Shown here in pieces: positions 17,606-26,182 of a stretch of DNA of 64,000 bases. The translations under genes and the position numbers were made by a program. The stretch is from positions 10,707 through 74,706 of the forward strand of contig CAAGED010000032.1 of NCBI GenBank assembly GCA_900768505.1, read 5' to 3'. The notes beneath the pieces were generated by a model. The model saw only the letters and a program-made list of their open reading frames with translations, ran no database searches and had not been told where the DNA came from. The DNA comes from Lentisphaeria bacterium. Its GTDB lineage: Bacteria > Verrucomicrobiota > Lentisphaeria > Victivallales > Victivallaceae. Each line of letters opens with the position of its first letter. Position 1 is the stretch's first letter.

Positions 17606-17652
17606 CGGTACTTCTTAAAAGTGCCGTGTGTCGGTTTTGAATAAGAATCGAC
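17606..17652 (+). promoter_or_regulatory. Structured leader upstream of the SNF2 helicase gene
   Basis: Two successive hairpins lie 40-86 nt before the start codon: CGGTACTT (17606-17613) with AAGTGCCG (17619-17626), and GTCGGTTTT (17630-17638) with AGAATCGAC (17644-17652), each allowing G-U pairs. No U tract follows, so a terminator is unlikely. It may control mRNA stability or translation. Confidence 0.35.
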
Positions 17653-17691
17653 TCAGGACCTTTATATTAATTCTCTTTGAGGAGGTGGAAA

Positions 17692-20600
17692 ATGGCACAG
17701 AATTTTGAATCAAAATTAGTCGAAATTTCAAGCGAAGAGCGGCTTAAAAGCGCTAAACAATTGCTGAAGAATTCCAAATTAAAATGTGCATATCGAGACG
17801 AATCCGGAGCAATTAATGCCACGTTTCAGGGCAATACCGCGTACGATCATACCCGAGTCACTACCGGCGACGATCCTAAATGCGAGTGTTCCTGCAGTGA
17901 AGATGACGGCAAGTTGTGTGAACATGCGGTGGCGGCGGTAATGTACTGCAGTCGTTTCAAACCGGTGGATGTTTCGCCGGTGGATGATGGAGCGTCCGGA
18001 TATTCCGGATTGAAATATGAAAGTTTGGATGCATTGGCGATGAAAGAAGCGTTGAAAGCGGAAGCAAAAATTTATATACAGACTGAAGCGGCCTTTCCGC
18101 ATGTTCCCAGCAAGTGGGAGAATGCGGTATTGTCGGTTAAGTTGTCCGCCTCCAACGGCAAGGATTACATTGGCAATTTGAACAATGTACGTCAATTGTA
18201 TTTTGACAAGAGTTTGGCGGTGACGCTTAAATTAAGTGATTTTTCATTGCATGATCAGCAGATTATCCGTTTTTTGGCGGTTAATGCCGAGGGGGAAAGT
18301 TCCAAGTTGTTGCTGAATTCAGAGCAGACGGCGGAGTTTTTCCATTGTCTGGTGGGGTTTGACCGTTTCACCCGCAATGGACGCAAGCTGATTGTCAATC
18401 CGGATACGGCGGAGCCGATTATTTTGCGCCGCAGAGACAAGGACGGAGTTTTTGTTGCTCCCGGTATTTCAGTGAATAATGCGGTTCTGGCGGTTTCCAA
18501 TGCCAAGGTTATTACCGGCCGAGCCGGTTGCTGGATTGGTTGCCAGGGGGAGTATTTCTTTGTGCCTGGCACGGTGGATGTTGGATGGTTGCGTAATTTC
18601 TTCCGGGGCGGCGAGCAGTTGCTTTGTGACAAATCACTGACGGTAATTCTTAATAACGGACGTTTCCCGCTAAAAGTGGTGGACGTGGATTCATTCGATT
18701 TGGCGGAACGGGAGTGTTCGCTGGTGTTGGATGGTGGAGTGCGCAATGATGGCGCACTTTATTTGGTGCCGGGTTTTCTCTACGAAAATGTTTTTTTCAA
18801 GTATGATGAACATCGTCTGGCGCCTTTGGGCAAGAAATTCTGGAAGCGGGATGAAAAATTTGAGGCCGAAACCATTCAAGAGCTGAAGATGTTTGGCTTT
18901 GAAGAGGAGGATGGTGCATTTGTGATTCGGGATACTGAAGCATCTGGAGTTTTTCTGGATCGTATGCTGCCCATGTGGCTGAAAAATCGTAAACATTGTG
19001 TTTTCAGTACTCAGTTGGCCCGGCTTTGCCGTGGCGGTTGCGGGGTATCGCCGGTGGAAATGAGCTGCTCGGTGTCCGGGAGCGATGCGGAGCGCTTCTA
19101 CATGAATTACAAATTGTCTGGCGACGGTGGCAAAATTGATTACGACAAGCTGCTGGCTTTTGTGAAAAAGGGTGCTTCTTATTTTGTCAGTGGTGGTAAA
19201 ATTTTGAATATAACTCCTGATTTTGGCCGTTTTATTCGGCAGGCGGACAATGTGATGGAGAAGCGCAGCAACGAAAATTTAAGTTTTGAATTGCCCCGGT
19301 ATTCGCTCTGTTATTGGCGTTCGATTGGTGAAAATATTCCCGGAGTTGTTCCGGCGGAGATTTTTGATTTTGCCATGAACGAAATTCCGATTACCGTCGG
19401 GGATGCCGGTGCATTGTGCCGCGGTCATTTCAAGGGTGAATTACGTAAATATCAGCAGGAAGGCGCCAGTTGGATGCGTGGAATGCTGGATAATAATTTC
19501 AATGTTATTCTGGCCGATGAGATGGGATTGGGTAAAACGGTGCAGACTCTTTCCGTGCTGGCTGCGGATCGTTCCGGCTTAAAAGAGCCTTCACTGATTA
19601 TCTGCCCTGCCAGTTTGGTGGAAAACTGGAATCGCGAGGCGCAGAAATTTGTTCCCGATTTCAAAGTTGCTGCCATGATTGATTGCGACCGGGAGCTGGT
19701 GTGGGAAAATGCGGTGGATTACGATTTGATCATTGTATCTTACGCAGTGGCGCGGCGGGACGGAGACACGATTCGTAAGATAAAGTTTAATACGCTGGTT
19801 TTGGACGAAGCACAGCATATAAAAAATCCGTCCACTGCTAATGCCCAGAGTTGTAAAGCGGTAAAGGCGCGGCATCGGGTGGTGCTGACAGGTACGCCGC
19901 TGGAGAATTCCTCAGAGGATTTGTGGAGCATATTTGATTTTCTTCAGCCCGGAATGTTGGGTACTTTTGCCCACTTCAAACGCTATTACAGTGAAATCAA
20001 GAATGACCACGGCTTGCAGAATGATTTGGCACGCCGGGTTGCTCCGTTCATTAAACGGCGCACCAAGGCGGAGGTTTGCACCGAATTGCCGCCGAAGCAG
20101 GAATTGAAGATTTTCTGCGAAATGGAAGATTCCCAGCGTCAACTTTACAACGAAGTTCTTGAGAAGGGGCGTCAGCAACTGGCGCAGCTTAGTGAACATG
20201 ACTCCAAGGTTAATTTTGAAGTTTTGACCACGTTGTTGCGTTTGCGACAGATTTGCTGCGATCCGGCGTTGCTGCCGGATTATCGCAATGGAATACCGTC
20301 GGCAAAATTTGATTTACTTAAGGAACTGGTATTGCAAAATGTGGATTCCGGGCACAAATTGCTTTTATTCAGTCAATTCACCAGTCTGCTGAGTTTGGTG
20401 CGTACCTGGCTGGACGGCGTGGGGGTTAAGTACGAATATTTGGATGGTGCCACCAGAAATCGGCAGCAGCGAGTGGATGAATTCAACAACAACAAGGATA
20501 TACAAATTTTCCTGCTCAGCTTGAAAGCCGGAGGAACCGGTCTGAATTTGACTTCGGCTGATACGGTGATAATTTATGATCCGTGGTGGAATCCGGCGGT

Positions 20601-20805
20601 TGAACTTCAGGCGGCGGATCGTACGCACCGCATTGGCCAGACTAGGGCGGTTACCAGTATCAAGCTGCTGGTAAAGGATTCGATTGAAGAGCGCATATTG
20701 GATTTGCAGGCGCGCAAACAGGATATTTTCAATAACATCATTGATAATCCGGCGGCACATGCGGACAAGTTTACGATTGAAGAGTTAAAAATGCTCTTTT
20801 ATTAA
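17692..20805 (+). CDS. SNF2-family DNA helicase/translocase with N-terminal SWIM zinc finger
   Basis: A 1037-aa protein of the bacterial SWI2/SNF2 group, ATP-driven DNA translocases of mostly unknown role. Residues 64-78 carry a SWIM zinc finger (CECSC...CEH). Residues about 90-560 form a long bacterial SNF2-associated region. The helicase core has motif I DEMGLGKTVQTLS (near 608), motif II VLDEAQHIKN (about 703), motif III LTGTPLENS, and the C-terminal half with LLFSQFTSLL, GGTGLNLTSADTVI and the box DRTHRIGQTRAV (about 980). AGGAGGTG lies 5-7 nt before the chosen ATG; an upstream in-frame start at 17677 lacks this. It follows a two-hairpin leader. It is intact and longer than RapA. Confidence 0.93.
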   Translation: MAQNFESKLVEISSEERLKSAKQLLKNSKLKCAYRDESGAINATFQGNTAYDHTRVTTGDDPKCECSCSEDDGKLCEHAVAAVMYCSRFKPVDVSPVDDGASGYSGLKYESLDALAMKEALKAEAKIYIQTEAAFPHVPSKWENAVLSVKLSASNGKDYIGNLNNVRQLYFDKSLAVTLKLSDFSLHDQQIIRFLAVNAEGESSKLLLNSEQTAEFFHCLVGFDRFTRNGRKLIVNPDTAEPIILRRRDKDGVFVAPGISVNNAVLAVSNAKVITGRAGCWIGCQGEYFFVPGTVDVGWLRNFFRGGEQLLCDKSLTVILNNGRFPLKVVDVDSFDLAERECSLVLDGGVRNDGALYLVPGFLYENVFFKYDEHRLAPLGKKFWKRDEKFEAETIQELKMFGFEEEDGAFVIRDTEASGVFLDRMLPMWLKNRKHCVFSTQLARLCRGGCGVSPVEMSCSVSGSDAERFYMNYKLSGDGGKIDYDKLLAFVKKGASYFVSGGKILNITPDFGRFIRQADNVMEKRSNENLSFELPRYSLCYWRSIGENIPGVVPAEIFDFAMNEIPITVGDAGALCRGHFKGELRKYQQEGASWMRGMLDNNFNVILADEMGLGKTVQTLSVLAADRSGLKEPSLIICPASLVENWNREAQKFVPDFKVAAMIDCDRELVWENAVDYDLIIVSYAVARRDGDTIRKIKFNTLVLDEAQHIKNPSTANAQSCKAVKARHRVVLTGTPLENSSEDLWSIFDFLQPGMLGTFAHFKRYYSEIKNDHGLQNDLARRVAPFIKRRTKAEVCTELPPKQELKIFCEMEDSQRQLYNEVLEKGRQQLAQLSEHDSKVNFEVLTTLLRLRQICCDPALLPDYRNGIPSAKFDLLKELVLQNVDSGHKLLLFSQFTSLLSLVRTWLDGVGVKYEYLDGATRNRQQRVDEFNNNKDIQIFLLSLKAGGTGLNLTSADTVIIYDPWWNPAVELQAADRTHRIGQTRAVTSIKLLVKDSIEERILDLQARKQDIFNNIIDNPAAHADKFTIEELKMLFY

Positions 20806-20939
20806 ATAAATTGTTTGAAAATTGCGCTTTTGTGTTGTAGTTTTTATTCCCGGAGTGTATAATACTTTTTATGCAGGTAAATGGTACATTCCGGGTTTTT
20901 CGTTGAAAAAAGATTGGATTTTGATGAGGTGAGGGATTT

Positions 20940-21770
20940 ATGCAGGATGTAATTTGTGAAAAATGCCGTTACCCGAATAAATACGGGACTGTATTTTGCC
21001 GGAATTGCGGCGAAAAATTGCCGGAGCAGGATTTTGACAATCATCCGGATTATGCTGATAAGCGGAAACGTCAGGCGCGGGTGGTGCATTTGATTGTCAC
21101 TCCGATGATAATTTTTTTTGCAGTAATTTTTTTAGGTACGTTTGTGCCGATTTTTTGGAGTGCCAAGTATGCAGATTCGCTGATTCCGTCACGAATGCTG
21201 AGTATGCAGGGGATTGCCTCCTTAATCAAGGGTGAGCGTGGGGTTGTCACTGGAACCGAGAAGCAGCTCAATGTTATTTTGAATTGTGCAATGGCGGAAT
21301 ACATTGCACCGGAAAACGGAGCAAAAAGCACTTACGGAAAATCAATTGAGCTAGCTAACAAGACGGCTCAAACCAATAATGAACGGGCGCGCAGTTTGGG
21401 CGGCAGCGGCGAAGATCAGTTGTTTGAGGTGGGCAAGAGCGCGGCGGAGGTGAAGGTAAATTCGGATTATGCGATCTACCTGACCATTGTGGATGGAAAA
21501 AAACTTGAGTTTGATTTGCAGAATTATGTGTTTAGCAGTTTGCTGGGTTGCCGTTTACGGGTGGTGTATGCGATGCGGGAGAATAAATTGCAGATTGATT
21601 CGGTATACTACGGGATGATTCCGCTTCCGGAAGGGATGTATCAAAAGACGATTGGTAATTTTCCGTTTGATACAACGCTGAAAAAATTTATGCAGGGTAT
21701 ACAACGATTCCAGATTGAGCCCAACAAGGAGGATCCGCGGATTAGAATAATTTTTAATGAGGCTAAATAA
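20940..21770 (+). CDS. Zinc-ribbon membrane protein of unknown function
   Basis: I do not recognise a named family. Residues 5-28 form a zinc ribbon with two CxxC pairs (CEKCRYPNKYGTVFCRNCGE). A charged stretch (DKRKRQARVVHL) precedes one transmembrane helix at about residues 50-72 (IVTPMIIFFAVIFLGTFVPIFW). The rest, about 200 residues, should lie outside the membrane; it includes a central segment with NVILNCAMAEYIAPENGAKS and a C-terminal part that looks like a folded domain (LGCRLRVVYAMRENKLQIDSV). GGTGAGGG is found 4-11 nt before the ATG. The stop codon touches the start of the alpha/beta hydrolase gene, so the two are probably co-translated. Confidence 0.75.
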   Translation: MQDVICEKCRYPNKYGTVFCRNCGEKLPEQDFDNHPDYADKRKRQARVVHLIVTPMIIFFAVIFLGTFVPIFWSAKYADSLIPSRMLSMQGIASLIKGERGVVTGTEKQLNVILNCAMAEYIAPENGAKSTYGKSIELANKTAQTNNERARSLGGSGEDQLFEVGKSAAEVKVNSDYAIYLTIVDGKKLEFDLQNYVFSSLLGCRLRVVYAMRENKLQIDSVYYGMIPLPEGMYQKTIGNFPFDTTLKKFMQGIQRFQIEPNKEDPRIRIIFNEAK

Positions 21771-22667
21771 TTGGCGGTGTCAGGTGCGGCGGTGAATATA
21801 TCTGAAATTGATTTTGCAAAATATCATGTGGAATACGTTCGATTTAACGGGCATAATATTGCTTATATTGATGTCGGAAAAGGCGAAGACGCGGTTGTAA
21901 TGCTGCACGGCAATCCCGGGTGGTCTTATACTTTCAGGAATTTAATTGATGTTTTGGCGTGTAAATATCGGGTTATTGTACCTGATTATTTGGGTTGCGG
22001 CCGTTCGGATAAACCAAGCAACTGCAATTATTCACTGGAATTTCACGTTGATTACATGGAGCAATTGCTGCTTAATCTCGGTTTGCAGAAGATTAATCTA
22101 ATTATGCATGGCTGGGGCGGCGCAATTGGAATGGGATTTGCGGTGCGCCATCCGGATTTAATTCGGCGGCTGGTGATATTAAATTCGTTTTCGTTTGTGT
22201 TAACTGACCGGTTTTGGTCGTTGAGAATAATGCGTTTCCCGGTGATTGGAGAGATGCTGGTGGAGCATTCTCGTTTTTATTTGAATTTAATGCGCCGGCG
22301 TCTGATGCGCAAACGATCAGAGTCAAATTTTTTCTCCGAGTTTCAGTTGGCTTATCGTACGAAATTGGATCGTCGAACCTTACTGGCGTTTATGCGGGAT
22401 ATTCCATTTTCGCCGGTTGATGCGAGTTATGAGGCGATGGTGGAAATCAGTCACGGATTGTGGATGTTCCGTGAGATGCCGATTTTGATAGTTTGGGGAA
22501 TGGCGGACCGTTATTGTTCGCCTAAAAGTCTGAACGTTTGGCGCAGTTGTTATCCTCATGCCGAGTGTGAAGAGTTGGCTCATGTGGGATATTTTTTGCT
22601 GGAGGATGAATTTGTCCGGGTGTCGGAGCGAATTTATGATTTTTTGGATGTGAATACTCGTCCCTGA
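21771..22667 (+). CDS. Alpha/beta hydrolase, haloalkane-dehalogenase-like, nucleophile replaced by Gly
   Basis: A 298-aa protein of the alpha/beta hydrolase fold closest in motifs to haloalkane dehalogenases and OleB-like beta-lactone decarboxylases. It has the oxyanion motif HGNPGWSYTF (about residue 45), VPDYLGCGRSDKP, a cap domain, the acid in VWGMADRYCSP (about 244) and the catalytic His in LAHVGYFLLEDE. The nucleophile elbow reads LIMHGWGGAIGMGF: the position that is Asp in HDWGG of relatives is Gly here (codon GGC). It is therefore probably not a normal hydrolase. The start is TTG at 21771, right after the upstream stop, with GAGG 8 nt before; GTG at 21777 or 21792 is possible. It sits between a zinc-ribbon protein and a TPR protein. 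Confidence 0.82.
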   Translation: MAVSGAAVNISEIDFAKYHVEYVRFNGHNIAYIDVGKGEDAVVMLHGNPGWSYTFRNLIDVLACKYRVIVPDYLGCGRSDKPSNCNYSLEFHVDYMEQLLLNLGLQKINLIMHGWGGAIGMGFAVRHPDLIRRLVILNSFSFVLTDRFWSLRIMRFPVIGEMLVEHSRFYLNLMRRRLMRKRSESNFFSEFQLAYRTKLDRRTLLAFMRDIPFSPVDASYEAMVEISHGLWMFREMPILIVWGMADRYCSPKSLNVWRSCYPHAECEELAHVGYFLLEDEFVRVSERIYDFLDVNTRP

Positions 22668-22710
22668 AAAAATATTTGAATAAGATTTTTAATAAATATT
22701 GGAGTTGCTC

Positions 22711-24075
22711 ATGGAAAAAAAGAGTTTGAAGGATGTTCCAAGCGCAGTTGTGGAATTGTATAATAAGGCGGTTGAGGCCGGTTCGCATGGCAACGTGGAA
22801 TATGCGTTGAAATTATTGTGTGATATTTTGCAGGATTATCCGACGCTTCTGCCGGTGCGTGACAAACTTCGGGAATACGAAAAAGAACAGGCGAAGAAGT
22901 CTGCTTTCCCTGGTGGAATATTTGGATTTATAACCAATTTGAAGATCAAGAGCGCCATCAATAAAGATCCGGTTAAGGCGATTGGACTTTGTGAAAAGGC
23001 ATTGTGCCGGAATTTAAATAATCCAACCGTTTTGGCGTTGCTGGCAGAGGCGGCGATGAATGCAGAAACTCCGTTTATTGCGGTTGGGGCGCTGGAGCAG
23101 ATGCGGGAATTTTATCCTAATAACGGGGCAATTTTGTATGATTTGGCGGATTGTTACCGGGCCAACCAGCAATTTGCGGAAGCATTGGAGATTCTGCGCA
23201 GTATTTTGGCGGCAGATCCGAATAATTTGGATTTACAGAAGGAGGTGCGCGAGGTGGCGGCGCTGGAGACGATGCAGGCCAGTCGGCGGGCGCGGGAAAA
23301 TCGTTCGGAAACTCGCGCTAAGAGTGCCGGAATACCTCAGGCGGCGGAGGCGTTTGTAATTCACAACGCAGATCAGGCGGAGGCGATGATTGAGTTGATG
23401 ACCGAGAAGCTCAAGGAGAAGGACGATGCCGAAATGCATAAAAAATTGGCTGAGGCGTATTATGTGCTGAAGCGCTACGATGAGGCCGCAGATGAGGTGA
23501 CTAAGGCTGAACATATGTCCAATGTGTATGATATTGGGGCTGACCGCCTCAAGGAGAAGATAAAAATCGAGCAGATTAATTCCTGGATCAAGGATATGTC
23601 AGACCACCCGGAACAATATGATGATGCGTCCAATCAAATTAAGCAGTATGAGCAGTTGCGGGAGGATTATCGTTTGAAACGGGCGGAAGTTCGGGTGTCC
23701 AATTATCCCAATGATGCTCAGTTGCGGTACAATTTGGGAGTGTTGTGTTTTGAGCACAATCGGATTGATGAAGCGATTGAGCAATTTCAAATTTCGCGCA
23801 AAAATCCACAGCGTCGTTTGTCCAGTATGTTTTATTTGGGACGTTGTTTTGCCGCAAAAGAGCGTTACGATATGGCGCTGGAACAGTTTGAAGTGGCATA
23901 TGGAGAAATGCTGCGCAGCGACAAAGAGCGGTTGGATGTGATGTATTTTATGGCAGATGTCTGTATGAAAATGGGCAATAACGAAAAGGCGTTGACGCTC
24001 TACAAGGAAATATATCAGGACGATGTGAATTTCCGTGATGTGGCCGAAAAGATCGATAAATTCTATAAAAATTAA
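22711..24075 (+). CDS. TPR-repeat protein
   Basis: A 454-aa soluble helical-repeat protein of unknown partner. There is no signal peptide. Several tetratricopeptide units can be seen: residues about 15-45 (AVEAGSHGNVEYALKLLCDI), 90-125, 130-165 (ALEQMREFYPNNGAILYDLADC), the repeat starting KKLAEAYYVLKRYDEAADEV near 235, and a C-terminal run (LRYNLGVLCFEHNRIDEAIE, SMFYLGRCFAAKERYDMALE, VMYFMADVCMKMGNNEKALT). A charged linker with RRARENRSETRAK separates the halves. The ATG at 22711 has GGAG 6 nt upstream. It follows the alpha/beta hydrolase by 43 nt. The next gene is a Thr/Arg-Pro repeat protein, which could be a binding partner, but that is only suggested by position. Confidence 0.85.
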   Translation: MEKKSLKDVPSAVVELYNKAVEAGSHGNVEYALKLLCDILQDYPTLLPVRDKLREYEKEQAKKSAFPGGIFGFITNLKIKSAINKDPVKAIGLCEKALCRNLNNPTVLALLAEAAMNAETPFIAVGALEQMREFYPNNGAILYDLADCYRANQQFAEALEILRSILAADPNNLDLQKEVREVAALETMQASRRARENRSETRAKSAGIPQAAEAFVIHNADQAEAMIELMTEKLKEKDDAEMHKKLAEAYYVLKRYDEAADEVTKAEHMSNVYDIGADRLKEKIKIEQINSWIKDMSDHPEQYDDASNQIKQYEQLREDYRLKRAEVRVSNYPNDAQLRYNLGVLCFEHNRIDEAIEQFQISRKNPQRRLSSMFYLGRCFAAKERYDMALEQFEVAYGEMLRSDKERLDVMYFMADVCMKMGNNEKALTLYKEIYQDDVNFRDVAEKIDKFYKN

Positions 24076-24261
24076 AATATTTTGAAAAAAATATATTGTA
24101 AAATTTAAAAACTGAGCTTATATTCATAATGGATTGTTTTTTAGGTAATTTGTTGCCGTCGAGTGGTATTGGGCAATAGGAAACGGCAATGCCGATAGAT
24201 TAGGGAAAACAAGGATCACTGAAGTGGTTTGGTGGTGGAATATTTTAGGAAGGGATGAAAT

Positions 24262-25902
24262 ATGTCAGCAGCTGATAATGAAAATAATGTTCCGGAAAAC
24301 GAAATGGATGATACCGTTACCGCCAAGATTCAACGGCCGGAAGTTAGTAAGCCGCTGGATGATTTGGAGGATGCAACGGTAAAGATGCAGCGTCCGGCAA
24401 TCAGTCGCCCGACGATGTCGTCGGCTAATAGCGAAAATGTGGATGATTCAGTAACGGTAAAAATGCAACGTCCGGCGATTACGCCCCGTAGTACGGCATC
24501 TCCGGCTGCTTCGGCATCTGCCGGAGCGGCGACAAATCAAGTTAGTGAAGCCCCGACCAACACGGCGCGTTTGCAGCGTCCGGCGGCGGCGCGGCCGATA
24601 TCAAATTTGGGCGGAGCCGGACGCCGTTCGGTAAATGTTCCCGGAGCTTCTGCGCCGGCTTCTGGCGGAGAACCCGAAGGGAAAGCAGCAACAGTAACCG
24701 CTCGTATTCAACGCCCGGTAGCGGCGCGTCCGATTTCCAATTTGGGGAATAACACTGATTCGAGAGTTATTGATCCATTAGCGGCACGCAATACAGCCAG
24801 CAGCGGGTTGAAAAAAGTTGCGGAGCCGGTGGTTGATCCTTTGGCGGCGCGGGGCGGTAATTCAAATGAGGATTCGACGGTTACTGCGTCGATTCGTCGT
24901 CCGGTGGCCGGTGCGCTTAAGGATAAATTAGCTGGTGATCTGGGGAAGAATGCCTCGGATACGGTAAGTTTGCGTCGTCCGGCGGTGGTTTCTCCGCTGG
25001 GTGGCGAAGCTAAAAGTTCGGATACGGTAAGTTTGCGTCGTCCGGCGGTGGTTTCTCCGCTGGGTGGCGAAGCTAAAAGTTCGGATACAGTAAGTTTGCG
25101 TCGTCCGGCGGTGGTTTCTCCGCTGGGTGGTGAGGCTAAAAGTTCGGATACGGTAAGTTTGCGTCGTCCGGCGGCGGCAACCCCGCTGGCAGAGGAGGTG
25201 AAGTCTTCCGACACCGTTAGTTTGCGTCGCCCTCAAGGGGTAAAGCCGGCATTGGATCCGAATCTTTCTCCTTTGCCGTCCGTTGCTCCGGCAAAAGCAC
25301 TTTCTGAGCAAGCTAAGCAGACCATTAAATTGCGGGCTGAAAATGCTACCGCCGCTGCTCCGGCGGCAGACTTGAGTAAAGCTACAATCAAGTTGACTCC
25401 AGGTGCACCGGTTACACCCCAAATTGAGGCGAGTAAACCTGCAGCTGCAGCAACTCCGGCACCGGAAGCACCGGCAGCGCGTAAGCCAATTTCATTGGGT
25501 GGTTTGAAAAAGAAGAGTGAGCCTGAAAAGCCGGCAGTTGCGGCAACCCCGGACCCCGCTTCGGCGACAGCGACTGCTCCCGCAGTGGCACCGGCGTCAG
25601 CACCAGTTGCCGCTCCGGCCAAAAAAGGCGGTTTACTTGGTAAAAAAGAAGTGGACAAGGCGCCGGAAGTTAAGACTCCGGAAAATGCAGCACCTGCAGC
25701 AGCGGGGGTTATCAAGCCGACGGTTGCGGCGGCGGCTGGAAACGAGGAGACTATGTTTTTTACCATTGTTGCGGCAGTAGTTGTGTTGTGCTTGATTTTT
25801 ACCGCGGCAGTTACCACACTGGAATTTATCAACATTTGGCAGCCGGAATGGGCTGGTGGTGCAAAAATTGCCATTCCGGTATTGTCCGGCATGGTTCAAT
25901 AA
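24262..25902 (+). CDS. Low-complexity repeat protein with Thr/Arg-Pro repeats and C-terminal membrane helix
   Basis: I recognise no family. The 546-aa product is built from about a dozen units with a core like T-V-x-(K/S/A)-(I/M/L)-(Q/R)-R-P: DTVTAKIQRPEVSKP, ATVKMQRPAISRP, SVTVKMQRPAITP, NTARLQRPAAARPISNLG, ATVTARIQRPVAARPISNLG, STVTASIRRPVAG, then four nearly identical 21-aa units SDTVSLRRPAVVSPLGGEAK and decayed copies TIKLRAEN and TIKLTPGAP. An Ala/Pro-rich linker follows (about residues 390-490). One transmembrane helix ends the protein (MFFTIVAAVVVLCLIFTAAV, near 498-517), plus 30 residues. There is no N-terminal signal, so the repeats are likely cytoplasmic and tail-anchored. AGGAAGGG precedes the ATG. 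Antisense frames across it are open only because of the repeats. Confidence 0.85.
   Translation: MSAADNENNVPENEMDDTVTAKIQRPEVSKPLDDLEDATVKMQRPAISRPTMSSANSENVDDSVTVKMQRPAITPRSTASPAASASAGAATNQVSEAPTNTARLQRPAAARPISNLGGAGRRSVNVPGASAPASGGEPEGKAATVTARIQRPVAARPISNLGNNTDSRVIDPLAARNTASSGLKKVAEPVVDPLAARGGNSNEDSTVTASIRRPVAGALKDKLAGDLGKNASDTVSLRRPAVVSPLGGEAKSSDTVSLRRPAVVSPLGGEAKSSDTVSLRRPAVVSPLGGEAKSSDTVSLRRPAAATPLAEEVKSSDTVSLRRPQGVKPALDPNLSPLPSVAPAKALSEQAKQTIKLRAENATAAAPAADLSKATIKLTPGAPVTPQIEASKPAAAATPAPEAPAARKPISLGGLKKKSEPEKPAVAATPDPASATATAPAVAPASAPVAAPAKKGGLLGKKEVDKAPEVKTPENAAPAAAGVIKPTVAAAAGNEETMFFTIVAAVVVLCLIFTAAVTTLEFINIWQPEWAGGAKIAIPVLSGMVQ
24955..25206 (+). repeat. 63-bp tandem repeat (minisatellite) inside the repeat protein gene
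   Basis: Four head-to-tail 63-bp units begin at about 24955, 25018, 25081 and 25144. The first three are almost identical at the DNA level, for example the stretch ggtaagtttgcgtcgtccgg recurs. The fourth diverges in its second half. A fifth, degenerate unit starts at about 25207. The near identity at synonymous sites points to recent duplication or gene conversion, so the copy number may vary between strains. Confidence 0.9.
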
Positions 25903-26058
25903 TAGCAATCACAAGATGGTTGTAATTGTTGTTTTTTTCGTGTTTCATGCAGGTGGAATTTTTGAATTTGTGCGTGGAATGGAGTGACATGTTTTTGCAA
26001 ATTTTTCAGTTACGTGAAGTATTACGAAATTGGGGAATGTTGTTTTAATTGATTGCAG

Positions 26059-26112
26059 CGGGAATTGGCGGCTTGAAGTTGACTGGTCGCGAGTTCCCGT
26101 GTTGTTTTTTTG
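26059..26112 (+). terminator. Possible terminator between the repeat protein and aminotransferase genes
   Basis: CGGGAATT (26059-26066) pairs with AGTTCCCG (26092-26099) with one G-U pair and a 25-nt loop, followed by TGTTGTTTTTTT. It lies in the 280-nt gap after the repeat protein gene. The long loop lowers confidence; nothing else is seen in the gap. Confidence 0.45.
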
Positions 26113-26182
26113 GCAGGTGTTGTGTAAAATAATAATTATCCATTGCCGATTTGAATGTCAGAATTGAATATCAGAGGAGGCG

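Noticed and set aside
24153..24189. c-di-GMP riboswitch before the repeat protein gene
   Set aside because: TTGCCGT and ACGGCAA pair, but the conserved riboswitch core sequences are not present.
24708..25214. 168-codon minus-strand open frame with perfect protein repeats
   Set aside because: It is the reverse complement of the 63-bp tandem repeat in the sense gene, which has start, ribosome site and a C-terminal membrane helix.
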